Under the pieces are notes generated by a model. It saw only the letters and a list, made by a program, of their open reading frames with translations. It was not told the DNA's origin and did no database searches. Shown one piece after another: positions 1-8,820 of a DNA stretch of 64,000 nucleotides (positions within the stretch are counted from its first letter, which is position 1; the number at the start of each line of letters is the position of its first letter). The stretch comes from JAGPUQ01 sp036677085 (GTDB taxonomy: Bacteria > Pseudomonadota > Gammaproteobacteria > Pseudomonadales > Porticoccaceae), in contig JAKFFI010000052.1 in assembly GCA_036677085.1 (NCBI GenBank), positions 62,001 through 126,000 on the forward strand. Direction: 5' to 3'. Both the position numbers and the translations under genes were made by a program.

Positions 1-815
1 AGGTCTTCTGCACCGTCGCCGGCGGCGAGACCTCGGGCAAGGGCGACGACTGGGTGCCCGGCATGCAGCTGTCCGCCGTCGAGAAAACCCCGGAGGGCTA
101 TCGTCTCGATGGTATCCGCAAGTCCTATGTGACCTCCGCGGGAGAGGCCACCCACTACTTCATGCTCTGTCGCGTAGGTACCGACGCCAAACCCAGCCAG
201 CTCACCGCGCTGCTGGTGGAGGCCGACAAGATCGACTGGCAGACCCTGGAGCCCTGGCACGGGCTCGGCATGCGCGGCAACAACAGCATGCCGATGCGCT
301 TCAGCGGCCTGGTGCCGGAAGCCAATCGCATCGGCGACGAGCACGCCGGGCTCAAATACCTCGGCGCGGTGATGATGCCGGTGGTGGCGCTGACCTATGG
401 CGCCGCCTATCTGGGGGTGGCGGCCGGCGCCTATGAAATTGCCTGCGTGGAAGCCGCGAAACGCTACCCCAGCGGCGCGCGTCGCCTCGACAACGCCATC
501 AACCAGCGGCGCATGGCGGAACTAAGTGCCCGCATCGAAGCCGCCCGCGCCCTGCTGCATGTGGCAGCCGCCGCCGGCGACGCCGGCCGTGTGCAGGCAC
601 CGCTGCCCTACCTGCAAGCCAAGGTCACCTGCTCGGAAGCGGCGGTCTTCGTCACCCAGGAATTGATGACGATGTTCGGCGGCACGGCCTTCGCGGCCCG
701 GTTGCCGTTCGAGCGTTATTTCCGCGATGCGCGCGCGGGGATGATCATGGGCCTCGCCAACGACGATGCTTACCAGACGATTTTCGGCATGTTGTTTCCC
801 GAGCCCAAAAAATAG
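1..815 (+). CDS. Acyl-CoA dehydrogenase, C-terminal part (5' truncated by window)
   Basis: The frame is open from base 3, so the gene begins before the window; about 270 C-terminal residues remain of a family usually near 380. The first codons read FCTVAGGETSG, then a substrate-side loop (GMRGNNS) typical of the middle beta domain. The helical C-terminal domain follows, with the flavin-contact and tetramer segment around QELMTMFGGTAF and the end FRDARAGMIMG. The family oxidises acyl-CoA to enoyl-CoA with FAD and passes electrons to ETF. It converges on the minus-strand DNA-repair gene ending at 850, with only about 34 bp between them. The substrate cannot be told from this fragment. Confidence 0.85.
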   Translation, partial: VFCTVAGGETSGKGDDWVPGMQLSAVEKTPEGYRLDGIRKSYVTSAGEATHYFMLCRVGTDAKPSQLTALLVEADKIDWQTLEPWHGLGMRGNNSMPMRFSGLVPEANRIGDEHAGLKYLGAVMMPVVALTYGAAYLGVAAGAYEIACVEAAKRYPSGARRLDNAINQRRMAELSARIEAARALLHVAAAAGDAGRVQAPLPYLQAKVTCSEAAVFVTQELMTMFGGTAFAARLPFERYFRDARAGMIMGLANDDAYQTIFGMLFPEPKK

Positions 816-849
816 CGGCTGCGTCGCGTCAAGGATGCGTTGCCACAGG

Positions 850-2481
850 TTATTCCGGCATGGGTTCCGCGCACGAGGGAAGCGACCACAGATGCGCGGC
901 GACCAGCGCGCGCCAGGGTGAGAATTCCGCGAGCCACGCGCGGGTGAAGTCTGCGTCGGGTTTTTCCGTGGCACCGAGCAGCCGTTGCAATTGCCGACGC
1001 ACCGCGACGTCGCCGTGCAGCGAACCGTCGAGCCAGCCGAATCCGCGCAGCAGGGCGTAACTGACCGTCCAGGGGCCGATGCCGGGCAGCTTCAGCAACT
1101 GTTCGCGAATCGCCTCGATGGGCAGCGTCACCAGCCAGGCCGACAGCGGCAGACGATCCGCCACTACCTCGCGACTCAGCATTCGCAGCGTCCGCGCCTT
1201 GTTCTGCGACAGGCCGGCCTGGCGCAACTCCGCTTCGCCGAGTGCGGACAAGCGGTCGGCGTCGGGAAAACAGGCCAGTCCGCTCGAATGGCGCACACCG
1301 ACGGCTTCAATCACCCGGCGCCGTATCGAAATTGCAGCGGCGAGACTGATTTGCTGCCCGATGATCGCCCAGGCCAGGGCTTCAAACGGCGTCGCGGTTT
1401 GCTGCACGCGCAAGCCGGGCCGCACGGTGATGAGCGGCCCGATGCGGGAGTGGGTGCGGTAGTGGGTTTCGAACGCCTCGACGCTCTGGGTCAGGCCCAG
1501 CATGCGGTGGACGAGTTGCTCAAGGGCAGCGCGCGGAACCTGCGTCCTGCTATCGATGGCCAGCTCCGCCTTGGCGCGACCGCCGCCGAACTCAAGCGTC
1601 AGGCGGGCCGCTCTGCCGTCCCAAAGCAACCCCTTGTACAAGCGGCTGCCAGCGACGCGCTCCGCCATCGCCGACTTGTCGCGACCGTGAAAATCGAGGA
1701 CTTCAGCCACCCGAAAATTCTCGGGTAGTGCCATGGTGCATGACTGGCGCGACGACATGGCTTCTCCAGAGGGAGCCCAGAGCGCATCGTGAAAAATGAT
1801 GCCGAGCGTGTGCCGCTGTCCCGATCGCACGCGGCTAACGCCATGACGATGGTTGACCCGGCAGGTGCCGCACGATCCCTGGATCGCCCGTTGACGCACG
1901 GCAAAGATCACGGCATCGCCCTGTCGCAAGGGTATCACCTCGGCCCGCGATTGCCGACGCGGTCGTTGCTCGGTAAAGATGAACTCGCCGCCCGTAAAGT
2001 CCCGCTCCGGCTCGGACAACAGGATCGCCATCTGCACGGGAAAAACTTGCGTTCCGTAAATATCCTGGTGCAAGCAATTGTAATCGTCCGTCGCGTAGCG
2101 CAGCAGCAGGCACGTCGGTTTGGTCTGTTCCGCGGCACGGCAGCGCGCGATGAATTCCGCGTGGTGCAGCGGGTAGCGAATTTCGCTGCCGAGCGCCGCA
2201 TTCCATTGATTGACAAGCGGCGCCAGATGCCGATAGGCCTGCGTGCGCAGGTCGTTCACCAGCCCCGGCAGCGGATAACGGAAGTACCGGTATTCCCCGC
2301 GTCCATATCCGTGGCGTTCCATCACCACCTGGCTGCGGAACCCGTTATCTTCAACGTACAACGCCTGCATCGCCGCGCACTCCTCCGGCGTGAGCAAGTG
2401 CTCGATCAAGGCGTAGCCGCAACGGTTCAGTGCGTCGGCCATCACCGGCCAATCAACGGCCGTCAAGCGTTCGGTAACCAT
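850..2481 (-). CDS. Fused 2OG-Fe(II) oxygenase / AlkA-type DNA-3-methyladenine glycosylase
   Basis: One uninterrupted 543-residue frame carries two proteins that are normally separate. Residues 1-233 are a 2-oxoglutarate/Fe(II) oxygenase of the type often found beside ada, with the iron facial triad H138-x-D140 and H213 and the 2OG-binding Arg near 223. Residues about 250-543 are an AlkA-like glycosylase: N-terminal AlkA domain, helix-hairpin-helix LPGIGPW (465-471) and probable catalytic Asp 491 (HGDVAVRR). The start is ATG 2481, which overlaps the end of ada by 29 bp; the open frame above it is not protein-like. A good internal Shine-Dalgarno (GGAGAA) precedes Met242 at 1758, so free AlkA could also be made. 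Role: alkylation-damage repair, probably co-expressed with ada. Confidence 0.85.
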   Translation of the reverse strand: MVTERLTAVDWPVMADALNRCGYALIEHLLTPEECAAMQALYVEDNGFRSQVVMERHGYGRGEYRYFRYPLPGLVNDLRTQAYRHLAPLVNQWNAALGSEIRYPLHHAEFIARCRAAEQTKPTCLLLRYATDDYNCLHQDIYGTQVFPVQMAILLSEPERDFTGGEFIFTEQRPRRQSRAEVIPLRQGDAVIFAVRQRAIQGSCGTCRVNHRHGVSRVRSGQRHTLGIIFHDALWAPSGEAMSSRQSCTMALPENFRVAEVLDFHGRDKSAMAERVAGSRLYKGLLWDGRAARLTLEFGGGRAKAELAIDSRTQVPRAALEQLVHRMLGLTQSVEAFETHYRTHSRIGPLITVRPGLRVQQTATPFEALAWAIIGQQISLAAAISIRRRVIEAVGVRHSSGLACFPDADRLSALGEAELRQAGLSQNKARTLRMLSREVVADRLPLSAWLVTLPIEAIREQLLKLPGIGPWTVSYALLRGFGWLDGSLHGDVAVRRQLQRLLGATEKPDADFTRAWLAEFSPWRALVAAHLWSLPSCAEPMPE

Positions 2482-3622
2482 CGCGCCCGATCTCATCAAG
2501 GTGGGTTGAGCGCGTTGCTTGCTTCGCCTCACGCTGGAGCAGTTTGTGTTTGCGCTCGACACCCCAGCGGTAACCGCACAAAACGCCATCGGTACGCACC
2601 ACCCGATGGCAGGGAATGGCGACGGCCAGCGCGTTGGCGGCGCAGGCCTGCGCCACCGCCCGCGCGGATTTTGGAGCGCCGATGCGCTGCGCGATCTCGG
2701 CGTAGCTGGCGGTGGTGCCTGGGGGAATCTCCCGCAAAGCCTGCCAGACGCGCTGCTGGAAGGCCGTGCCGCGCACATCGAGCGGCAGCTCGAGGCCCAG
2801 CCGAGGGGCTTCCACGAAACCGACTACCCTGGCCACGACCTGCTCGAAATCGGCGTCACCGCCGACCAGTGTGGCGCGCGGGAAACGGTCCTGGAGATTG
2901 CCGGCGAGCGCGTCCGGATCGTCGCCGAGCAGAATGGCGCACAGGCCGCGCAGGCTGCTCGCTACCAGAATGGCGCCCAGTGAACATTGGCCGATGGCGA
3001 AACGGATTTCAGTATTCGCGCCGCCGCCGCGGTACTCCGTCGGTTTCATGCCCAGCAACTGATTTGCTTGCGCGTAGAAGCGCCCGCTGGAGTTGTAGCC
3101 GGCGCCGTAGATGGCCGCGGTGACGGTAGTGTCGTGCGCGAGCGCGGCGCGTACGCGATTGGCCCGCTGTGCCAGCGCGTACGCGCGGGGGGTGACCCCG
3201 GTGATCGCCTTGAACATGCGCTGAACGTGGAACCTGCTGAGTCCGGCGTGGGCCGCCAGCGTGTCCAGGCTGGGTTCCCGCTCGGCCTGCTCGATGATCC
3301 GGCACAGTTCGGTCACCAGCTCCGCATTCCGGGAGGCCAAGGGTGCCTGATCGGGTTTGCAGCGCCGGCAGGCGCGAAAGCCGGCGCGCTGCGCATCCGA
3401 AACCGTGCGATGAAACTGCACGTTCTCGGGGCGTGCGCGGCGCGCCCCACAGGAGGGTCGGCAGTAAACCCCGGTGGTTCTGACCGAATAGAAGAACTTG
3501 CCGTCCGCCGCGGGGTCGCGGGCGATCACCGCGGTCCAGCGCGGGTCCTTCTGCGTTGCCGTGGCAGCCAGTGCGGCGCGCTCTGCGGTTGTTGAAGGTG
3601 AAGTGTTGGCGGTCTTGCTCAT
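2453..3622 (-). CDS. ada: Bifunctional Ada: methylphosphotriester/O6-methylguanine methyltransferase and AraC-type activator
   Basis: The 389-residue protein has the full Ada architecture. The N-terminal zinc methyl-acceptor domain has Cys54, Cys58, Cys85 and Cys88 (YCRPSC and CRRC). An AraC helix-turn-helix pair follows (about 100-200), then an O6-alkylguanine methyltransferase domain with acceptor Cys338 in PCHRV. Methylation of the N-terminal cysteine turns Ada into an activator of its own operon, so the overlapping oxygenase-AlkA gene downstream should be in its regulon. I chose ATG 3622 over an upstream TTG at 3634; E. coli Ada is 354 residues, so a modest N-terminal extension remains. 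Confidence 0.93.
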   Translation of the reverse strand: MSKTANTSPSTTAERAALAATATQKDPRWTAVIARDPAADGKFFYSVRTTGVYCRPSCGARRARPENVQFHRTVSDAQRAGFRACRRCKPDQAPLASRNAELVTELCRIIEQAEREPSLDTLAAHAGLSRFHVQRMFKAITGVTPRAYALAQRANRVRAALAHDTTVTAAIYGAGYNSSGRFYAQANQLLGMKPTEYRGGGANTEIRFAIGQCSLGAILVASSLRGLCAILLGDDPDALAGNLQDRFPRATLVGGDADFEQVVARVVGFVEAPRLGLELPLDVRGTAFQQRVWQALREIPPGTTASYAEIAQRIGAPKSARAVAQACAANALAVAIPCHRVVRTDGVLCGYRWGVERKHKLLQREAKQATRSTHLDEIGRDGYRTLDGR

Positions 3623-3871
3623 TGCGTTATCCAAAATGGCTCAAAGCGGTATGCGTCTACTCTGATCGCCAACCGGTCGCCCGACACTCCGGATCTTGCG
3701 GTTGAATTCGACGCCATGGCGCTGCTGCCCCGGGTTCCCGTTCATGCACGCCGATCCTGCCGTGGCGACGGTGCAATCCCTTACAATCCTGCCCGTTAGA
3801 TATTTTGACCGCGTGGCAGGCCTCAGGTCTTGCCGGCGGCCCTGATCCATTACCCGCGAGGAGACATTATC

Positions 3872-4642
3872 GTGAAAGTGGAAGGCTTGACGGCCCTGAT
3901 CACTGGGGGCGCTTCCGGGCTGGGCGCGGGTGCAGCCCGGGTATTGAGCGCCGCCGGCGTGCGTTGCGCGCTGCTCGATCGCAATCTCGACCTGGCGCGG
4001 GCGCTGGCCGCGGATTTGGGTGGCATTGCGCTCGGCTGCGACGTGGTGGACGGCCCCGGCGTCGCGGCGGCCATTGAGGCGGTGAGCGCGCAGCTCGGTA
4101 CGCCGCGCATCGTCCTCAATGCGGCCGGCATCGATGTGGCGATCCGCACCGCCGGCGCCAAGGGCGCGCATCCCCTCGAAGAGTTCGAGCGGGTAATCCG
4201 GGTCAACCTCACCGGTACCTTCAATGTCGCGCGGCTCGCGGCCCAGGCCATGATCGAACTGCCGCCCCTCAACGAAGACGGCGAGCGCGGAGTGATCGTC
4301 AATATCGCCTCCGTGGTAGCCCAGGATGGGCCCATCGGTCAGGTCGCCTATGCCGCTTCCAAGGCCGGGGTGCAGGGCATGACCCTGCCGATGGCGCGGG
4401 ATCTCGCTCCCCATGGCATCCGGGTGGTCACCGTGGCGCCCGGCATGTTCGAAACGCCGCTCGCGTCCGGCATTCCCCAGGCCTGGATCGACAGCATCAT
4501 TCCCACCATTCCCTTTCCCAAGCGCTGGGGCAAGCCGTTGGAGTTCGGCGCCCTGGTGCGGCAGATTTGCGAAAACCCCATGCTGAACGGCGAGATGATC
4601 CGCATCGATGCGGCGATTCGCATGGGCATCGACCGCGCCTGA
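3872..4642 (+). CDS. SDR-family 3-hydroxyacyl-CoA dehydrogenase (type II-like)
   Basis: A 256-residue short-chain dehydrogenase starting at GTG 3872 behind a GAGGAG site. The Rossmann motif TGGASGLG (11-18), the NAAG motif (83-86) and the catalytic Ser147-Tyr160-Lys164 (YAASK) are all present. The sequence after NAAG and the region PFPKRWGKP resemble HSD17B10/FabG-like 3-hydroxyacyl-CoA dehydrogenases, which oxidise 3-hydroxyacyl-CoA with NAD+. It is followed 49 bp later by a close paralogue, so the two are probably co-transcribed. A beta-oxidation role is inferred from family likeness. Confidence 0.82.
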   Translation: MKVEGLTALITGGASGLGAGAARVLSAAGVRCALLDRNLDLARALAADLGGIALGCDVVDGPGVAAAIEAVSAQLGTPRIVLNAAGIDVAIRTAGAKGAHPLEEFERVIRVNLTGTFNVARLAAQAMIELPPLNEDGERGVIVNIASVVAQDGPIGQVAYAASKAGVQGMTLPMARDLAPHGIRVVTVAPGMFETPLASGIPQAWIDSIIPTIPFPKRWGKPLEFGALVRQICENPMLNGEMIRIDAAIRMGIDRA

Positions 4643-4691
4643 ATTTCCACTCCCAATTTTCTCTCCCAGTTTTCACAATCGAGGACATCGC

Positions 4692-5462
4692 ATGGAAATC
4701 AACAATCACATTGCCATCGTCACCGGCGGGGCCTCTGGCCTGGGCGCTGCCACGGTTCGCATGCTGGCCGAAAAAGGCGCCCGCGTCGCGGTGCTGGATA
4801 TCAACGAGAATCTGGCCCGCCAGATCGCCGACGAGGTCGGCGGTATCGCGGTGCCGGTGGATGTCGCCAATGACACCAGCGTCGCCGCCGCGCTCCAGAC
4901 CGTGCGCAGCCGGCTCGGCGTCGCCCGCATCGTGGTCAACGCCGCCGGCACCGGCATCGGCCGCAAGATCACCAGCAGCAAGGGACCGCATCCCCTGGAG
5001 AGCTTCAAACGGGTGGTGGACATCAATCTCACCGGCACCTTCGATGTGTGTCGGCTCGCCGCCACCGACATGATCGGGCTGACCCCGGTGACCGCGGACG
5101 GCGAACGCGGCGTGTTCGTCAACGTGGCTTCGATCTTCGGTTTCGACGGGCCTGTGGGGAACACTGCCTATGCGGCATCCAAGGCGGGTGTCATCGGCAT
5201 GACCCTGCCCATGGCGCGCGATCTCGCCCCTTACGGCATCCGGGTTGTGACCATCTGTCCCGGGGTGTTCGACACGCCGCTGGCGCGGGCGGAGACCGGG
5301 GACGCGGGTTTTCAGCGTATCCTCGACCTGGTGCCCTTTCCCAAGCGCGCCGGCAAGCCCAGCGAGTTCGCCCAGATGGCCTGCCACATCGTGGAAAACA
5401 GCATGATGAACGGCGAGGTGATACGCCTCGACGCCGCCATGCGCATGGGTTTGATGATCTGA
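4692..5462 (+). CDS. SDR-family 3-hydroxyacyl-CoA dehydrogenase (type II-like), tandem paralogue
   Basis: A 256-residue SDR of exactly the same length as its upstream neighbour and alignable along its length. It has TGGASGLG, NAAG and YAASK motifs, and the same PFPKRAGKP segment and NGEV/IRLDAAMRMG ending. ATG 4692 follows a GAGGAC ribosome-binding site; a longer open frame upstream has no such signal. The pair looks like a tandem duplication with diverged substrate loops. It converges on ptsP, whose stop is 100 bp downstream. Confidence 0.82.
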   Translation: MEINNHIAIVTGGASGLGAATVRMLAEKGARVAVLDINENLARQIADEVGGIAVPVDVANDTSVAAALQTVRSRLGVARIVVNAAGTGIGRKITSSKGPHPLESFKRVVDINLTGTFDVCRLAATDMIGLTPVTADGERGVFVNVASIFGFDGPVGNTAYAASKAGVIGMTLPMARDLAPYGIRVVTICPGVFDTPLARAETGDAGFQRILDLVPFPKRAGKPSEFAQMACHIVENSMMNGEVIRLDAAMRMGLMI

Positions 5463-5562
5463 CGGACGCTGCGGCGCCCTTGGCGCGACACCGGCGCAAG
5501 GCCGGGCGCGCCCTTTGTCTGCCGCCACCAGATTTTCGGTTCGGGCAGTCAGGTGGAGCGCA

Positions 5563-7857
5563 TCAGTGCCGCTTGGCCGGCACGGGGCGGTCGCTGTGAA
5601 TGAGACGGGATATCCCTGGGCGGTCGAGCGTGCGCTGCAATTCCGCCTTGACATCGTTGGCGTCTGGCAGTTCGCAGACGCGCGCGGCGATGGCTGTCAT
5701 TTCGGCGGTCTTCAGTTGCCGGAGCACCGCCTTGACGCGGAGCAGGTTGGAAGCGCTCATCGACAGGGTGCGATAGCCGAGACCCACCAGCAGCACCGCG
5801 CCCAGGGGATCGCCGGCCATTTCGCCGCATACGCTCACCTCCCGGTTCATCGCCGCGGCGTCCCGAACGATGTCGCGCAGCGCCTTCAGCAGCGCCGGGT
5901 GATAGGCGTGATAGAGCGCCGCCACGCGGGGATTGTTGCGGTCCACGGCGAGCAGATACTGGGTGAGGTCATTGGTGCCCACGGAGAGGAAGTCGACCCG
6001 CCGCGCCAGCTCCCGCGCCTGATAGACGGCCGCCGGCACCTCGATCATGACGCCCACCTTGGGCATCCGGATGCGATAGCCTTCTTCCACGGTAAGTTCG
6101 GTGTACACCCGGTTTATCAGCGTCAGGGAGCTGTCGACTTCCTGCACGCAGGAAATCATCGGCAGCAGGATGCGGAGATTATCGATACCCTCGCTGGCAC
6201 GCATCATGGCGCGGACCTGGGCCAGGAAAATCTCCGGGTGGTCGAGGGTGACACGGATTCCGCGCCAGCCCAGAAACGGGTTTTCCTCCTTGATCGGGAA
6301 GTAGGGCAGCGCCTTGTCGCCGCCGATGTCGAGGGTGCGCATGGTGACCGGGCGCGGCGCATACATGGTGAGCTGATCCCGGTAGATGACCCGCTGCTCT
6401 TCCTCGGAAGGGAATCGCTCCTGAAGAAAGAAGGGGATTTCGGTGCGGTAGAGCCCCACCCCGGCGGCGCCCATCTCCAGCGACAGCTTGGTATCGACTC
6501 GCAGGCCGGTGTTGACCCACAGCGAGATCGCATCGCCGCTCGCCGTGACGCTGGGTTCGTCGCGCGTGGCGAGCAGATCAGAGGCGAGATCCTGCTCCTT
6601 GCGTAATACCTCCTGATAGGCGCGCTCCACCTCGGGGCTGGGGTTGATCAGGATGTGGCCCATGTGACCGTCGACAATCACCAACTCGCCTTCGAGATCC
6701 GCCCAGGGCAAATCCACGGCGCCCATGACGGTGGGAATGCCCATGGACCGACCGATGATCGCCATGTGGGAGTTGTGTGAACCGCGCACCGAGACCATGG
6801 CGCGGATGTTGTCGAACGGCACCGCTGCAAGATGCGTCGCAGTCAGATCCTCGCCGATCAGAATGGTGTTTTCCGGGTAGACCTGGACTGGCCGCGCGGT
6901 CTGCTGCAAGTGTTCCAGTACGCGCCGGCCCAGATCGCGCACATCGGAGGCGCGCTCGCGGAGGTATTCGCTCTCCATTCGCGTGAAGGTGCGGATGTGT
7001 TCGATGATGACCTGGCTCCAGGCGCTCTGGGCCGTGAAGCCATCCCGGATCAACGTGATGACCTCGCCACCGAGGGAGTTGTCCTCGAGCATGCGGAGGT
7101 AGACGTCGAACATTTCCAGCTCTTGGGTGCTGAGGATGCCCTTGAGATCGTTCTTGGTGCTGTGCACATCGGCCTGGGTGCGTTCCAGGGCGTGACGGAA
7201 TAGCTCAAGCTCGCCTTCGGGATCCGCGGTGCGCCGCTTGGGTACCGCGTAGAGGTCAGCCGGCGACGAGACCACCACGGCGTGGCCGATGCCTACGCCC
7301 GGAGCGCTGGCGATACCGGCGTAGACGTTGGCCGGACCCGCGTCGGCTTCCGGTGATGTGGTGCGCGCCAGCTCGCCGGTGGCTTGGGCGTGGGCGATGA
7401 CCCCGGCGAGTTGCGCCGAGATGGTGACCAGGAACGCCTCCTCGCTTTCGTCGAAGCGGCGTCGCTCTTGCTGCTGGACCACCAGTACGCCCAGCACCTC
7501 CCGCTGGTGAATGATAGGGGCGCCGAGAAAGGAGCTGAATTTTTCTTCGCCGGTTTCCGGGAAATAGGCGAAGCGGGGGTGGGTTTCGGCGTGCTCCAGG
7601 TTGACCGGCTCGGCGCGGCTCGCGACCAACCCCACCAGGCCCTCGTCCGGTGTCATGGCGACCTTGCCCACCGCCTCGGGCAACAGGCCGCGGGTAGCCG
7701 AGAGCACATAGCGTTTGCTGGCCGGGTCCAGGAGATAGACTGAGCACATGCCGGTGTTCATGGCATGCTTCACGCGCTCGACGATGATTTCCAGGACGGC
7801 GGAAAAATCCCGCGCAGCGTTGACTTCCTGGACGATGCGGCGCAAGGGCTCAAGCAT
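5563..7857 (-). CDS. ptsP: Phosphoenolpyruvate-protein phosphotransferase PtsP (enzyme I-Ntr)
   Basis: A 764-residue enzyme I of the nitrogen PTS. The N-terminal GAF domain (about 1-170) is the hallmark of PtsP against ordinary enzyme I. It is followed by the HPr-binding/phosphohistidine domain with active His364 in GSHNSHMAI and the PEP-utiliser TIM barrel with DIGGDK, the Arg/Glu motif LYRTEIPF, VGTNDLTQY and the Cys of VCGEMAGDP. It transfers phosphate from PEP to NPr and on to EIIA-Ntr in the cytoplasm. Its ATG overlaps the end of rppH by 8 bp, the usual gammaproteobacterial rppH-ptsP order. Length is close to the 748 of E. coli. Confidence 0.95.
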   Translation of the reverse strand: MLEPLRRIVQEVNAARDFSAVLEIIVERVKHAMNTGMCSVYLLDPASKRYVLSATRGLLPEAVGKVAMTPDEGLVGLVASRAEPVNLEHAETHPRFAYFPETGEEKFSSFLGAPIIHQREVLGVLVVQQQERRRFDESEEAFLVTISAQLAGVIAHAQATGELARTTSPEADAGPANVYAGIASAPGVGIGHAVVVSSPADLYAVPKRRTADPEGELELFRHALERTQADVHSTKNDLKGILSTQELEMFDVYLRMLEDNSLGGEVITLIRDGFTAQSAWSQVIIEHIRTFTRMESEYLRERASDVRDLGRRVLEHLQQTARPVQVYPENTILIGEDLTATHLAAVPFDNIRAMVSVRGSHNSHMAIIGRSMGIPTVMGAVDLPWADLEGELVIVDGHMGHILINPSPEVERAYQEVLRKEQDLASDLLATRDEPSVTASGDAISLWVNTGLRVDTKLSLEMGAAGVGLYRTEIPFFLQERFPSEEEQRVIYRDQLTMYAPRPVTMRTLDIGGDKALPYFPIKEENPFLGWRGIRVTLDHPEIFLAQVRAMMRASEGIDNLRILLPMISCVQEVDSSLTLINRVYTELTVEEGYRIRMPKVGVMIEVPAAVYQARELARRVDFLSVGTNDLTQYLLAVDRNNPRVAALYHAYHPALLKALRDIVRDAAAMNREVSVCGEMAGDPLGAVLLVGLGYRTLSMSASNLLRVKAVLRQLKTAEMTAIAARVCELPDANDVKAELQRTLDRPGISRLIHSDRPVPAKRH

Positions 7858-8437
7858 GGTGATGATCCGCCGCGGCAGGGGAGCTGGCCGGGTCCGGCAG
7901 CGCGCCGGACAGTTCCTTCAGTGCCTGACGATAGACTCCGCGCTTGAAGTCGATCACCTGACCGACAGGGTACCAGTAACTCACCCAGCGCCAGCCGTCG
8001 AACTCCGGTTTCCCGCAGTGATCGAGGCGGATGTCGGATTCGTTGCCCAGCAGGCGCAGGAGAAACCATTTTTGCTTCTGGCCGACGCACGGATTCTTGC
8101 TGGTGCGACGCACATAACGGCGTGGCAGACGGTAGCGCAGCCAGCCCTGGGTCTGCGCGAGGATCTCCACATGCGCGGGCTCCAGCCCGACCTCTTCGTG
8201 CAACTCGCGATAGAGCGCATCGCGCGGGGATTCGCCGCGGTGGATACCGCCCTGGGGAAACTGCCAGGCGTCGTGGCCGACGCGTTTGGCCCAGAACACG
8301 CGGCCGTCCGCGTCGCAGATCACGATGCCCACATTGGGGCGAAAGCCGTTCTGGTCGATGATATCCAAGGGAAAAGGCGCTGCATTCGCGTCCGAAGTGG
8401 TGGCCGTATTGTTCCACAGTTGCCAGACGCCCACCAA
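7850..8437 (-). CDS. rppH: RNA pyrophosphohydrolase RppH (start uncertain)
   Basis: A Nudix hydrolase that strips pyrophosphate from triphosphorylated mRNA 5' ends to trigger decay. The Nudix box is intact (GGIHRGES...RELHEEVG), as are the RppH markers DIIDQNGFRPNVGIV and WAKRVGHDAWQFPQGG. The family begins right at the IDQ segment, yet no ATG is available there. The frame runs up to TTG 8437, with GTG 8434 and TTG 8368 as alternatives. This gives either a roughly 24-residue extension or an unusual non-ATG start. It is translationally coupled to ptsP. Confidence 0.92.
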   Translation of the reverse strand: MVGVWQLWNNTATTSDANAAPFPLDIIDQNGFRPNVGIVICDADGRVFWAKRVGHDAWQFPQGGIHRGESPRDALYRELHEEVGLEPAHVEILAQTQGWLRYRLPRRYVRRTSKNPCVGQKQKWFLLRLLGNESDIRLDHCGKPEFDGWRWVSYWYPVGQVIDFKRGVYRQALKELSGALPDPASSPAAADHHHA

Positions 8438-8743
8438 TGATCGTTATTGCCTGGTCGACGCAGCACGCAACGCACCGCGCGGCATGCTGTTGCGCGTTGG
8501 ACCAGGCTCTTGAGTTGAGCGCTTCATCCACAGGCTTGCAACGGACGTTGATTCGATCTGAAACGCGTTGCCATGGAGCGCCGCCCACGGATGATCACTG
8601 CCAGGGAAGGTGGCGGGTCGCGGAAGGGTTTGCCGGGCAGCGGTGAGCCGGGAGAGATACGCCGGGGCTGTATTGGCAGGACACATTTGGAACAGGGAGC
8701 GGAGTTCGTGCGATGGCGCGGCCATTGCCCGGTATAAACGAGG
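8438..8743. other. Intergenic region between rppH and the rplM promoter
   Basis: The two flanking genes are divergent, so this stretch should hold the rppH-ptsP promoter on the minus strand. Short open frames on both strands lack ribosome-binding sites and protein-like composition. I see no RNA gene or repeat in it. Confidence 0.4.
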
Positions 8744-8753
8744 TTGACAGGGC

Positions 8754-8782
8754 TTGAAAGCGCGCGCCGACATGGCTAGAAT
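8754..8782 (+). promoter_or_regulatory. Probable sigma-70 promoter of rplM-rpsI
   Basis: TTGAAA (8754-8759) and TAGAAT (8777-8782) each differ from consensus by one base and are separated by an ideal 17 bp. Transcription would start near 8789, leaving a leader of about 30 nt before rplM, too short for an elaborate autoregulatory structure. Confidence 0.7.
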
Positions 8783-8820
8783 TCGCCCTCTTTTTTGCGC
8801 CCCCCTGACTGGCCCGGATC

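Noticed and set aside
2482..2778. N-terminal extension of the oxygenase-AlkA frame up to 2778
   Set aside because: The extra 99 codons run antisense-like through ada, are Arg/Pro/Ser-rich and do not fit the family start; ATG 2481 does.
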